Assembly: GCA_004380135.1 (NCBI GenBank)
Contig: QXCR01000026.1
Location: forward strand, 310,001 to 374,000
Length of the DNA: 64,000 bases
Direction: 5' to 3'
Source: Stemphylium vesicarium
Taxonomy: Eukaryota; Ascomycota; Dothideomycetes; Pleosporales; Pleosporaceae
Shown here: one piece after another, positions 1-9,602 of the stretch
Numbering within the stretch: position 1 is the stretch's first letter
Layout: every line of letters starts with the position of its first letter
Notes under the pieces: generated by a model
Database searches by the model: none
What the model was told of the DNA's origin: nothing
What the model saw: only the letters and a program-made list of their open reading frames with translations
Made by a program: the position numbers and the translations under genes

Positions 1-494
1 GTCCGTCCGTTGGCCCTCTCCCTCAGCTGGTCGTCCCATTCGCCGCGGTCGATGCTCTTGAGGTCGCGCTGCAGGCGCTCGTAGCGGTCCTCCTCGGACC
101 TGATCTGCTCGGTGATCTCGTAGCGGTACGACGCGTACAGCTTGGTGACCAGGCGCGGGATGAGGTGTTGGTGCTGCAGCGATTCCTGGACCGTCGGCAG
201 GCTTGGGCTATGCCTCTTTCTCTTGGCCGGGTTCGCGCCGTCTCCGTTCGGGGCGTCGCTGTCGCCGGCCTGCTCATACTCCAGCTCTCGCTTCAGACGC
301 TCCAGGTAAAAGTTGCGCAGGGCATCGGGGCTGAGGCGGCCGGCCTGGAAGTAGCGGTCGGCGGTGACGTCCGGGTTCTTCTTCAGCAGGTCCGAGATGC
401 GGGCGAAGACGGATGGCTGGACGCCATAGGCATGCAGGCACTGGAACAGCAGGAGCGACTCGAGGTTGGTGTAGGCAGAGAGGCTAGTAGTCAT
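1..494 (-). CDS. BRD8-like (NuA4-associated) protein, N-terminal part, runs off window
   Basis: The frame opens at the ATG at 494-492 and stays open to base 1, giving the first 164 residues; the rest lies outside the window. It begins MTTSLSAYTNLESLLLFQ and continues with a short helical region (ISDLLKKNPDV, then SPDALRNFYLERLKRELE). A basic patch (AKRKRHSP, about residues 90-97) and a charged, coiled-coil-prone tail follow. From memory of the family, this N-terminal layout resembles fungal bromodomain proteins related to BRD8/Bdc1 of the NuA4 histone acetyltransferase. The bromodomain itself would be beyond the edge, so the function is inferred from the N-terminus alone. The open frame and protein-like composition are strong evidence of coding. 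No intron is seen in this part. Confidence 0.6.
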   Translation of the reverse strand, partial: MTTSLSAYTNLESLLLFQCLHAYGVQPSVFARISDLLKKNPDVTADRYFQAGRLSPDALRNFYLERLKRELEYEQAGDSDAPNGDGANPAKRKRHSPSLPTVQESLQHQHLIPRLVTKLYASYRYEITEQIRSEEDRYERLQRDLKSIDRGEWDDQLRERANGR

Positions 495-1287
495 CCCCCA
501 GGCGTCTGCAGCGCGAGGGCGATGGGCCTGGGGCGCGATGGGAGCCACGGCGGCGAGCGAGGCGTAGAGAGGGCGACTCGGGTGATGGGCGCGTCAGGAG
601 GGGAATCCGTGGCAGATGGGCGTGTCGCTTGGTTTGATGAGGAAATTGTCGCAAATTGTCGTCGGGGTGCATCGCAGCCCAGCCAGCCCCGGGGCCCTTT
701 GCAACGGCCCCCAATGGCTGCCCCGGGCGCCCGCCAATCAGGCGCGTCCAGCCTCGGTGTCCTGAACGCGAGCGCGGGGCCCAGACTGCGAGACTATGTC
801 GCGAGCGGGACCTGGACGTGACGACGGCTTGCATCTTGGATAAGGACGGGCCTTGTCCATCTACTGTCTATACCATCGAGCATCTTTGCCGACACTTCTG
901 CTGCGTCGACGTGTCATCCGCCGCCGCTTTCATTTTTCGTCGGGCTCGGGAGCTGCGGCGCATTCAAGCCCTCCTTCCCAAGCTCCACTACTGATCTACG
1001 CCCGAATGAGTTTGGAGCATAGGCGTCCCCTTTTTCCTTACATTGCAATCGTCCTGCGACCTCTATTCCAGGGGAGCCATATTATGCTCCCTCCCTCCTC
1101 TACCCCGTCCGACTGACCTGCATGAAACATCTCTGATCTTCCGAGCTGATTGCTTCTTCACCAGCCCATAAATATATCCACTTCCACCCATTCCCTCTCC
1201 CCGTCCTTCTCCAAAGCTGCTCCCGCATCTTGGACCTTGCATCCTGCGCCCACATATACCGCCGCTCCGTCGCCTCATTCCAGCATC
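495..1287. other. Divergent intergenic region
   Basis: Promoter space between the minus-strand BRD8-like gene and the plus-strand coiled-coil gene. Pyrimidine-rich tracts precede the ATG at 1288, as is common in fungal core promoters. Open frames here overlap one another and show no family resemblance. I see no RNA gene or repeat. Confidence 0.5.
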
Positions 1288-1878
1288 ATGACCTCGTCCT
1301 ACCCTGCACAGTCCGCCGCCATGGAGGATCCAGACCAAGGCTGGAAGCCAAACAACCGTCCCCAATCGTGAGCTCTCCCGGCGCTAGCATAGTTCCCGCC
1401 TACCTATTCTGACCTCGCCCGCAGCACCGTAGCGCGCAACTTCATGTCGGAGCTCGACAGCCTGTTCAACTTGGACGGCGGCGTGGAGAACCTCGACAAG
1501 ACTGTGCTTGAGAAGTAGGCCCTTGCCCCGAGCCCCTCACCGCCATGAAGCGCCGACTGACTCCCGCGCAGGAAGGAAGCTGTCACCACCCAGACCAAGG
1601 AGCTCGAGGCTCTCGAAGCAAGGCTGCGCGCCGCCGAGGAGCGTCTGAACCAGGCAAAGAGCAACTCGCCACCAGCAAAGAGCGACAGCCAGCGCCGTGC
1701 CGAGCAAGACCAGGCACGGCTGCAAGGGGCCGCAAGCCCTCTCGCACAGAAGACGGCAAACATGCCAGGTGCACTTCCACAAGGTGCGCCTCCACAGACA
1801 CCAACCCCCTCATCGACCACCAGCGCTGACTATGTCCTCGTAGAGAGGCCACGCTCCGCCAAGCCTGAGACCGCATAG
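1288..1878 (+). CDS. Small coiled-coil protein, function unknown
   Basis: Three exons, 1288-1367, 1425-1514 and 1572-1878, join in phase to give 158 residues. Introns have GTGAGC/GCAG and GTAGGC/GCAG ends and are both 57 nt. Residues about 28-57 hold MSELDSLFNLDGG. Residues about 58-80 form a Glu/Lys/Arg-rich heptad-like helix (KELEALEARLRAAEERL). The tail is Ser/Pro/Gln-rich and ends RPRSAKPETA. No catalytic motif, signal peptide or membrane segment is visible. I do not recognise the family. The matching phases and the coiled coil crossing the second splice make coding likely. An adaptor or complex-subunit role would be a guess. Confidence 0.62.
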
Positions 1879-2301
1879 CTTTCCTTCATTGACGACGATA
1901 CCACGATACCCAGGCACTGCGTCCACGCTCCCCATACATCTCCGTCTATGCAGTCAGGAGACTGCATCTTGGAAAGGGGCATACTTTTTATAATCGACGA
2001 AGGCATCTTCTCTTCTAGTCACTTGACTACCCGTTCTTTTTCACGCGGCGTGGGCGCTCTTCTGGTGCAGGATACGTCTCTCTTTGGATTGTCTAGCTGC
2101 AAATGCTATATAAACTCCATCTTCCTTGTTCATGATCTCGTCTTTGATCTCCTTTGTGCTGCCGCATTTCTCTCGGTCGTAATCTCTAGGGCTCACTAAA
2201 TCCGTGGCGCGCACGGGCCGACTGTGCCTCGTAACTGTCATCTTAGGGACTCACCGACAATCTCCGAATCACAACTGCCCAGGGGCATCAACGTTTGAAA
2301 T
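1879..2301. other. Intergenic region with TATA-like element
   Basis: No gene seen. A TATATAAA-type element lies at about 2108-2114, roughly 190 bases before the Ap4A phosphorylase ATG, where a fungal core promoter could sit. The rest is pyrimidine-rich. Confidence 0.4.
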
Positions 2302-3209
2302 ATGGCCGACATATCGGAAGCGGGGCTCGTTGAAACTTTCGACAAACTTGTTTCAGAAGGCGTCATCGTGTACGGTCCCCACGAATCCGTCAAATTGAAG
2401 GATCAAGGTTACCCGGTAAGCAAGGGACACACAATTGAGGCCAGGATCTTCACTCATGGCATTCATAGCTCGAGTTCCGCATCTGCCCAGCACTAGCCAC
2501 AAAACCCCATACTGTCGGCGCCACGAACCACGCCTTCAACAAATCCCGAAAATGGGGGCCTGGCAGCGACATGTTTTGTCCCGACGAGCGGCTTATCATC
2601 ACCCAGCTAAACGGCACGCATGATTTAGCACTTAACCTTTTCTGTGTCGACAGACCGCAACTACTCATGCTGACCCTGGACTCGTACAAACGTCAGCACG
2701 AAGCTTTGGACGAAGATGACTTCACAGTCATGCTCCAAATTTTGCGCAGATTCCCGAGTATGTACGTCATTTTCAACTGCGGTGAGAAGGGTGGCTGCAG
2801 CAGGGTGCACAAGCATCTTCAAGGCTTGAAGGGGCCGCCGCATGCTTTCGACCATCTCATCTCTGCTGTCGACAAAAAAGAGAAGGTGCCGTTCCAGTAT
2901 TTCGTTCACCACTTCAGCGATGGGTTCAAAAACACGTTGGCTTCTGCTATTCGGGCTGTCTACACGACCCTCCTTATGCAGTGCCAGCCACCCGCCGACG
3001 CCGATAAAAAGGATGCGCCTCCGCACAACGTTGTCATGTGGGCTGATCGTCTTATCGTCATTCCACGGCGCAGTGGCAGCACGGAAGGTGCAAGCGCGAA
3101 CGCTGGAGGTATGCTGGGAAGTGTTTGGGTGACGAGCCAAGAGCATGTAGATGAGTGGCTGAAGGTCGGATGTGCAAACGTACTGAGGGAGCTGGGTGTA
3201 CCTTCCTAG
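2302..3209 (+). CDS. Ap4A phosphorylase / ATP adenylyltransferase (Apa1/Apa2 type)
   Basis: Two exons (2302-2415 and 2469-3209; intron GTAAGC...ATAG, 53 nt) encode 284 residues. Family enzymes cleave diadenosine 5',5'''-P1,P4-tetraphosphate with phosphate to ADP and ATP, controlling dinucleoside polyphosphate levels in the cytosol. The HIT-superfamily catalytic signature HxHxQ is seen as VHKHLQ (His152, His154, Gln156), preceded by FNCGEKGGCSR as expected for the Apa family. The N-terminal half contains KSRKWGPG and LNLFCVDRPQLLMLT, also typical of this fold. Length is slightly below the roughly 320 residues usual for Apa1/2. The start is the first in-frame ATG (MADISEAGL). No targeting signal is visible. 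Assignment to the family is firm; exact substrate preference cannot be read. Confidence 0.88.
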
Positions 3210-3869
3210 AGCAAGAAACGCCAACGAATCTTATCATTGACTCCTCTTGCCCTTTAAAAGGCTTGTCGCGGGGCGCCTACCATTTCGTGGCTGCTTCATC
3301 ATCATCTCCTTCCCGATCCAGACCTTGGCTTCGAATTAGGTACTCACCACACTGTATCACATCAACCAGCTAGCCATCACCACGAGATCAAGTACTTTGG
3401 ACAGCCTAGGCCTCGATTCGCCCTATCTCGTAGCCAAGACCAGCCAGCAGAGTCCCCGAGCCCTACACCTGCCTAAAGCGACAAGCGGAATCGTCCCGGA
3501 CCAATCACGCCATTCGCGCCCACGTCTCGTAACCAGCGCGCCAAGAGAACCCATATATTAAACAACCATCCAGATCACGAGGCTTTATTCCGAACCCTTT
3601 CAAACGACATGGCCGCGCTTGCAGCATCTACGTTGAGCTCCTTCGAGTGTACATCTCCCGTGCGTGCAGCAGATCTACTGGGAGTCTGGGGTAGGTACCT
3701 GCCTATTCCATATGGTTTCGTGATAGACCAAGGAAACGTCGGCGGTACTACTTGATGGGAAGGTGGGTAGCAAGAGTGCATCTACAACGAAGCATAAAGG
3801 ACCGCGCTTTCCACGGTCTGAACTATACAGTACCGCATTTCCAAACAGTCTGTGTCTGTATTCTTCATC
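3210..3869. other. Intergenic region upstream of carboxypeptidase
   Basis: No gene seen. An ATATATTAAA stretch at about 3552-3561 could be a core promoter element for a transcript upstream of the carboxypeptidase, though it is about 310 bases before the ATG. Short open frames here have no recognisable features. Confidence 0.4.
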
Positions 3870-5324
3870 ATGAAGACTACCATTCTTACTTCCGCCCTTC
3901 TCCTTTCCTCTACGGCCCTGGGAACGGTTGTCCCAAGGGTTGGCAAGAAGGTCGACTACAATGGCTTCAAGGTCTTGCGCGTCGCCAGCACCGACGATGT
4001 GAAGGCTCAGATTGAGGACTTGGCGGCACACGTCCTCAACCCTGGCCAATCGGCTGAAATGGATGTGGTCGTTGCGCCTGAGAACGTCGACGCGCTGACT
4101 GCATTGGTTGCCGAGAGCAAGGTGCTCAATGAGGACGTTGGTGCCGCTCTTGAAGAAGAGGGCGAGATGAGCGTTTATGCAGGTTTGTCATATACTTCCT
4201 CTCTCTATGCTACGTGCTGACCAAGAACAGTACCCAGCGAGTCTTGGTTCACTGCGTACCACCCCTACGCCGATCACCTTCAATTCCTCCGCGACCTGCA
4301 AGCCGGCTACACTGGCCAATCTGAGATCGTCACCGTCGGTACCTCTGTCCAGGGACGAGCCTTGACTGGTATCCACATCTGGGGTAGTGGTGGCAAGGGC
4401 TCAAAGCCTGCTGTTGTTATTCACGGAAACGTTCACGCAAGAGAGTGGATCACGTCCATGACCACCGAGTACGTCTCTCTACATGCTATCAGCAATAGCA
4501 CCATGAACTAACGCACTACATTCAGGTACTTCGCCTGGCAACTTTTGACCAAGTACGGCTCCGACGCGAGCATCAAGTCCCTTGTCGACAAGTTTGACTT
4601 TTACATCACCCCCATCGTCAACCCAGACGGCTTTGTCTACTCGCAAACAACCGACCGTCTCTGGCGCAAGAACCGCCAGACTGTCAGCGGCAACTCCTGC
4701 GTCGGTCGCGACATCAACCGTAAGACTTCACGGACGGTTTTCAAGGAAAATCATGCTAACCTTATCGCAAAGGCAACTGGCCATACAAGTGGGAAGTAAC
4801 CGGCGGAGCATCTACCAACCCTTGCTCGGAGACATACAAAGGTGTCGCAGCTGGCGACTCTCCAGAGAACCGAGGTATCAAGGCCCAAGTCGATGCCCTA
4901 AAGGCTTCGCGCGGAATCCGTCTCTACCTAGACGTACAGTACGTTCCCCTCACCAGATCTACAGCCATACAAATACTAAATATATAATAGCTCCTACGGT
5001 CAATACATCCTCTGGCCGTACGGATATGACTGCAGCCTCCGCGCAGAAAATGATGCACAGCACCGCACCCTCGCCACAGGTGCTCAATCCGCCATCCGCG
5101 CTGTTTCAGGCACTGCCTATACTATTGGGCCTAGTTGCTCTACCTTGTATGCTACCACCGGCTCTTCCACAGATTATACGGACGTCCAAGGCAACGCAAC
5201 CTTCTCTTACACTTATGAGCTGAGAGACAAGGGCACATATGGATTTTCGCTGCCGGCGAACCAGATCAGACCCACAGTGTTGGAGACGTGGGCTGGTGTT
5301 GCTAGCATGCTTCGCGCTGCTTAA
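3870..5324 (+). CDS. Secreted zinc metallocarboxypeptidase (M14 A/B family)
   Basis: Five exons (3870-4182, 4231-4468, 4526-4719, 4773-4938, 4991-5324) encode 414 residues. M14 enzymes remove C-terminal amino acids from peptides; this one should be secreted as a zymogen. Residues 1-18 (MKTTILTSALLLSSTALG) form a signal peptide, about 19-105 the propeptide, and the remainder the catalytic domain. Zinc ligands are His173 and Glu176 (NVHAREW) and His304 (DVHSYGQ, split by the last intron). The catalytic Glu380 lies in YELRDKG. DINRNWPYKW, a conserved substrate-pocket region, spans the third intron. All phases match and the C-terminus (ETWAGVASML) aligns with the family end, so the model is complete. 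A digestive role in the environment or on a host is inferred. Confidence 0.93.
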
Positions 5325-5825
5325 GTTCCTAGATGACGATGCGAATGGCGGTTTGGTAAAGTACTGGAACGGTTATGTAACACTCAATCACATCATTCTA
5401 TGCTCACCCTTCTTGACAAAATGCTTGACAGTACCGAAATAGAGATTACGAAATACCTCATGATCTGAAAACAAGCTCGTTTGCTACATTTACTAGTTTT
5501 GACTTCACGTCACACAACAGCACGTTGTGCGTGTTGAGGCGTGTTTCATACGCATCCACTGCCACCTCACCTCCCCGCCTTCCAAATAACAAAACAATAA
5601 CGATGGCAATCAAGTACGCCTAACGAGTACCGCCAAGCCAGGAGGCCTTTGCTATTAGGCCCACTACCCCGTTTATGATCCTTGAATGACCAGACCCGAT
5701 CATGGAGCGAAAACAAACACCGATACCATGTTGGCTGCAAAGGAAACCAAGAACGCCAGCTCGAAGCCTTATGGAGATAGCACTGCGATGTAGTGATACT
5801 GCAGGTAGCACTACCTTAACAACTC
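5325..5825. other. Intergenic region
   Basis: No gene, RNA or repeat recognised. It holds the 3' flank of the carboxypeptidase and the 5' flank of the next gene. The small minus-strand frame at 5620-5811 has no recognisable feature. Confidence 0.4.
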
Positions 5826-6551
5826 ATGCATAAAAAAACTTCTGCAGTCTACCAAACAGTTTTGATCCCCTCTTTGGCCGTCACTGTCCCCGTCACCATC
5901 GCCCTCCCACTTCACCCAAACCCACCTTCCGTCCATCCTCTCTCAAAGACCATCTCAATGTCACACCCCTTCAACTCCACATTCAAACCCGGCATCTCCC
6001 CGGGCCAACCCCACCCCACCCCAAACGAAATAACATACACGCCCTCCATCCCGGCCTCCCCATCCACCCCACAGTCCCACGCAGGCCTCAGCACAGCGGC
6101 CAAAGCGGGTATAATAACCGCCTCAACCATTATCTTCCTGCTAGCCGCTTTCCTCGTCCTCGAATTCACGTTTCTGCGTCGCTGGCGTCGCGCCCGCGCG
6201 CTGCAATGCGCGATCGAGGAGGTAGAGCGTGGGGGGCTCGAGTTAGGGGATCAAAAGAAGGCGGGTGTGAGTGAGAGTAAGGAAAATATGGTATTGGAGA
6301 GTCGGGTTGAGATTGTTGTTGATGGGGGTGATGATGGTGATAGCAATAGGGGAGAGGAAAGTGGTAGTGTGAGAAGTAGTGTGAGGGGAAGTATGGGGAG
6401 CAGCTTGGATGAATACGAGGGCTGGGATGCGGGTACGGATGGGGATGTTAGTGAGGGTGAGGATATAGATGGCGATTTGGGTGAGTGGGGACGCGGGAGG
6501 AGGTGGGAGAGGGGTAGGAATGGGATGAGTTTGCCAAGGAGGGAGTATTAG
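5826..6551 (+). CDS. Predicted single-pass membrane protein with acidic Ser/Gly-rich tail
   Basis: A single exon of 241 codons. A hydrophobic N-terminus (about residues 10-27, VLIPSLAVTVPVTIALPL) could be a signal peptide. A Pro/Ser/Thr-rich outer segment follows. A strong membrane helix lies near residues 95-117 (AGIITASTIIFLLAAFLVLE), then a basic stop-transfer cluster (LRRWRRARALQ). The C-terminal half is an acidic, Gly/Ser-rich low-complexity tail. This layout, Ser/Thr-rich exterior plus one helix plus charged tail, resembles fungal wall-sensor-like or mid2-like proteins in outline, but I see no diagnostic cysteine domain. Function is unknown. The initiation codon is uncertain: a later Met or an upstream exon is possible. 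Confidence 0.55.
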   Translation: MHKKTSAVYQTVLIPSLAVTVPVTIALPLHPNPPSVHPLSKTISMSHPFNSTFKPGISPGQPHPTPNEITYTPSIPASPSTPQSHAGLSTAAKAGIITASTIIFLLAAFLVLEFTFLRRWRRARALQCAIEEVERGGLELGDQKKAGVSESKENMVLESRVEIVVDGGDDGDSNRGEESGSVRSSVRGSMGSSLDEYEGWDAGTDGDVSEGEDIDGDLGEWGRGRRWERGRNGMSLPRREY

Positions 6552-6800
6552 GTGTGCGATTACGTTGTGAAAAGTTGGTGAAATAGGGTAATGACTAATA
6601 AGTGGAGCCAGAAAGGCAGGTTGAAGACCTCAAACTCACGCGCTATTAGCTTTCATCGTCCATTCCAATTAGCGTACATCAGCTTCACATTGAATCACCG
6701 CCAGCTCGCGCAAATATATTATCCTTCCACATCACCTCTTCTCACCCACAACTCTTCCTCTTCCTTCTCAACTCAATTCAGTACCGTCACAAGGCCCATC

Positions 6801-8204
6801 ATGTCTACAGCCAATATACAAACCTCTGTCACATCGCACCTATGGTCACTCGACCCAGTAGTCGCCGAGATACAACTGTGTCCTGCCGTGCGCGCAACAC
6901 AGATGGAACAGCTCATGATACCGGGTCGCATAAGCTACCTCGACTCAAGCGACGGGGCCGTCGCTCGCAGGTTTCGAGAGGACTACAACGCCTCGAGCGC
7001 CGATGTACCGGCAGTACCGAGTTTGCGACTATCGAAAGATCCACAAAAGATGTTCCCACGCTCCCTGCAGCGGCTTCTCAAGAAAGACGATTCGTGGGTG
7101 GATGAGGCCCAGTTCCATCCTCCTTTAGGCCCACCACTATGTCTTACTATGGAAAATCAGAACGGCGTTGAGAATGCTGCGAGAAATTTGGTGGATAGTT
7201 TGAACGATGTGTGTAACGTGAGATATGTATCGACGCTTACCTTTCGTTCCCCAACCCTGGACCAATACCTCAAGCCGTTCATAACCGCACCAGATGATAA
7301 AAGCGCACTTTCACAAGCGCCAATGAGCACAGCTTCAATCATGCATTGCGGCGCGCTTCTGCCTTTGGAAGCCTCGGCTTTGATCAGCAGCAGCGAGATA
7401 CATCTTCTCACCGGCATCAGGGTCTACATCGTGTACCCGCCTACCCCTCACAACATCACTGCCATCCAGAGATACTATACGAACCTCAGCCAAGGACGTG
7501 CGTCAGATCATGCCGGGGTATGCGACGCCTTAAAAGGGGGCATTACCTTTGTACAGCGTCCAGGTCAGATCGTAACAATACCGCCTTACTGTCCTACGGT
7601 GGTGTTCGCCACAGAGACTAGCGCCGCTCTCACTGTTCGCGCGCGCTGCAAGGAGGGCTTGGTACTCAGACTAAGGCATCTCGACCTTCTGATCAGTCAA
7701 ATCGCTGCTTTTCAACATCTCCGTGGAGATCTGGTAGATGTACCTATGGAGTATCAAGTCATACAGCTGTACAAGGACCTAGCTGCCGCTCTCAGAACCT
7801 TGGAGCCTAACCATTCCGATCATGACTTTGTGTCCGAGTTGGGGGTGCCATGGCGACAGAACTACTCCTGCTTTCGCACGCTTGTTGAGAGTCATGTTTC
7901 CGGAGAGACGAAAAACCACATCCTGAGTAACATTCCAAAACTGTGGAATACGGCTTTTCGAAAACAAGGGCTTGGAAAGTGCCCGATATGTGGCAGAAGC
8001 ATCAGCGACTTTGGTGTGACTTTTATTGCACATTTCCAAGAGGAGCATTGGCAACAACCTCTTGAGATCGATCCTACCGAGGGCGGAGTGATTGTTGCTG
8101 CGGATCTGAAGCGGTCGTTACCCTCAACAAGTGGAGATGAGGAAAATGAGCATGAGGATGGCAACAAAAGAGTTCAGATGGAAAATTCTCAGCTCGCGGT
8201 GTAG
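6801..8204 (+). CDS. JmjC-like (cupin-type) protein with C-terminal C2H2-like zinc finger
   Basis: An intronless frame; I choose the ATG at 6801 (MSTANIQTSVTSHLW), giving 467 residues, because the extra upstream codons from 6591 look like leader sequence. The middle (about residues 175-290) reads like a JmjC/cupin fold: a MHCG motif, LLTGIRVYIVYPP, then ITFVQRPGQIVTIPPYCP. In active JmjC enzymes the first motif is HxD/E and a later His follows the IPP turn. Here the acidic residue is Gly and the later His is not obvious, so iron binding is doubtful. The C-terminus carries CPICGRSISDFG...HFQEEH, a C2H2-like finger, then an acidic tail. A chromatin or nucleic-acid role is inferred; enzymatic activity is not supported. 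Confidence 0.6.
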   Translation: MSTANIQTSVTSHLWSLDPVVAEIQLCPAVRATQMEQLMIPGRISYLDSSDGAVARRFREDYNASSADVPAVPSLRLSKDPQKMFPRSLQRLLKKDDSWVDEAQFHPPLGPPLCLTMENQNGVENAARNLVDSLNDVCNVRYVSTLTFRSPTLDQYLKPFITAPDDKSALSQAPMSTASIMHCGALLPLEASALISSSEIHLLTGIRVYIVYPPTPHNITAIQRYYTNLSQGRASDHAGVCDALKGGITFVQRPGQIVTIPPYCPTVVFATETSAALTVRARCKEGLVLRLRHLDLLISQIAAFQHLRGDLVDVPMEYQVIQLYKDLAAALRTLEPNHSDHDFVSELGVPWRQNYSCFRTLVESHVSGETKNHILSNIPKLWNTAFRKQGLGKCPICGRSISDFGVTFIAHFQEEHWQQPLEIDPTEGGVIVAADLKRSLPSTSGDEENEHEDGNKRVQMENSQLAV

Positions 8205-8645
8205 CTGACGTATTGCTATGTGTCTTGGGCGGAGGTAGTGAAGAAGTTGCGATCACGGAGCGAAAGTGCTTCCCCGCGCTTCGCTCTAGGTAGTTAGCCT
8301 TATCGCCCCTGCGATAACCTACACCATCTCCACTTTTAGCTACTTTTCCGCTGTTGGTATAAAATCGTGTTCCAGCATCGGAATATTTCTCTAATTGTTT
8401 AGCTAGTTTGTTTGTAACAGCACTCTTAATGTTGCAGTATAGAATGCAGTGAAAACAAAAAAGTGCATTGTATTGTGTTCTGCTGCTCGTGCGGACCTTA
8501 AGAAGGCCAGCAGCAGGGTCTGTTTACATGACGTTTCTATGATACAGCTGAGGTAAGAGGTACTCGATAAGGGAGGAAGCTGCACTAGAACACCAGCACG
8601 TGATCTGCTTCTCCTCATAACCGCGACACTTAATCATTTCCAATC
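8205..8645. other. Intergenic region
   Basis: No gene seen. A TATAAAA element lies at about 8358-8364. An E-box CACGTGATC sits at 8597-8605, about 40 bases before the next ATG (see separate entry). Confidence 0.4.
8597..8605. promoter_or_regulatory. E-box (CACGTGATC) near nicotinamidase start
   Basis: A CACGTG core with the TGAT extension preferred by Cbf1-like bHLH factors, about 40 bases upstream of the ATG at 8646. Similar elements precede SMC5 and fumarase in this window. Binding is not shown. Confidence 0.3.
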
Positions 8646-9542
8646 ATGTTGCTATCCTACCTCACCATCGCGACTGCTCTTTCTAGCATAGTGGGAGCTG
8701 TACCTGTAAACATCTCTTACCACTCTATGCATGCACAAGGCTACTAACTGACAATATATTAAAGTTCTCCAGTAAACTGCATAAGCACACAGCGCTTATG
8801 CTCATCGACATCCAAAACGACTTCATCAACGGCTCCCTAGCCAACCCACGTGCACCAGCCATCCTACCAAAAGTATACCAGCTCCTCGACCAGCACGAAT
8901 GGCCCTTCATTGGCGCATCGCAAGACTGGCATCCAAAAGGCCATGTTTCCTTCGCCTCAGCCCACGCCGGGAAAGAAGCAGGCGACACGGTCGAGGTCCC
9001 CTTCCTCGACACGGCCACCAAGAGCGAAACCCAAGGCCTATATGCAAACCACTGCGTCCCAGGAACTTGGGGCGCGGAAATTGAAGACGGTGTCAAGACC
9101 CGTCTGCAGTATCTTGAAGGGTTTCGAACAACAGTCAATTACATCAAGAAAGCACAGAATCATTCCGTGGACTCTTATTCTGCTTTTGCGGATAATCAGT
9201 ACCATCAGTTCACCACGTTGGACTCGGAATTGACGCTTCATGGAATTGAAACGATGATTGTTACGGGATTGATTACGAATGCTTGTGTGAGGGGTACATC
9301 TATTGATGGGATCAAGCTGGGATATGAGGTTATTTTGATCGAGGATGCGACGGAGACGTTGTCGGAGGAGATTAAGCAGGAGGCGATAGAGGAGCTGGAA
9401 GGATGGGGTGAGTGTCAATTGCCATTCTAGTGGGGATTGGTCGTGCTAATGTCAGACAGGTGTTCAGGTTATGAAGCTCGCGGATTGGGAGGCTGCGAAT
9501 CCTACTGGGTTGAGGAAGCGCTCGTATACCAAAGAGCTATGA
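8646..9542 (+). CDS. Nicotinamidase-like isochorismatase-family hydrolase with signal peptide
   Basis: Three exons (8646-8705, 8765-9407, 9460-9542) encode 261 residues. Nicotinamidases hydrolyse nicotinamide to nicotinate and ammonia in NAD salvage. The triad is visible: Asp35 (LIDIQNDF), a Lys at 149 (YIKKAQ) and the nucleophile Cys194 (TNACVRGT). Metal ligands are Asp74 and His76 (QDWHPKGH) and His116 (NHCVPGTWGAE). DSYSAFADN is also typical. Exon 1 encodes exactly a hydrophobic 20-residue leader, MLLSYLTIATALSSIVGAVP, which looks like a signal peptide; known nicotinamidases such as Pnc1 lack one. The Cys motif is T-N-A-C rather than the usual T-D-x-C. The gene ends 60 bases from the ferric reductase stop, tail to tail. 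Secretion is inferred; another isochorismatase-type substrate is possible. Confidence 0.87.
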
Positions 9543-9602
9543 TGAATCTGCAACTTCTGGAATTCAATGAGATTTCGATTCCTATTTCACGTCGAGACGT
9601 AT

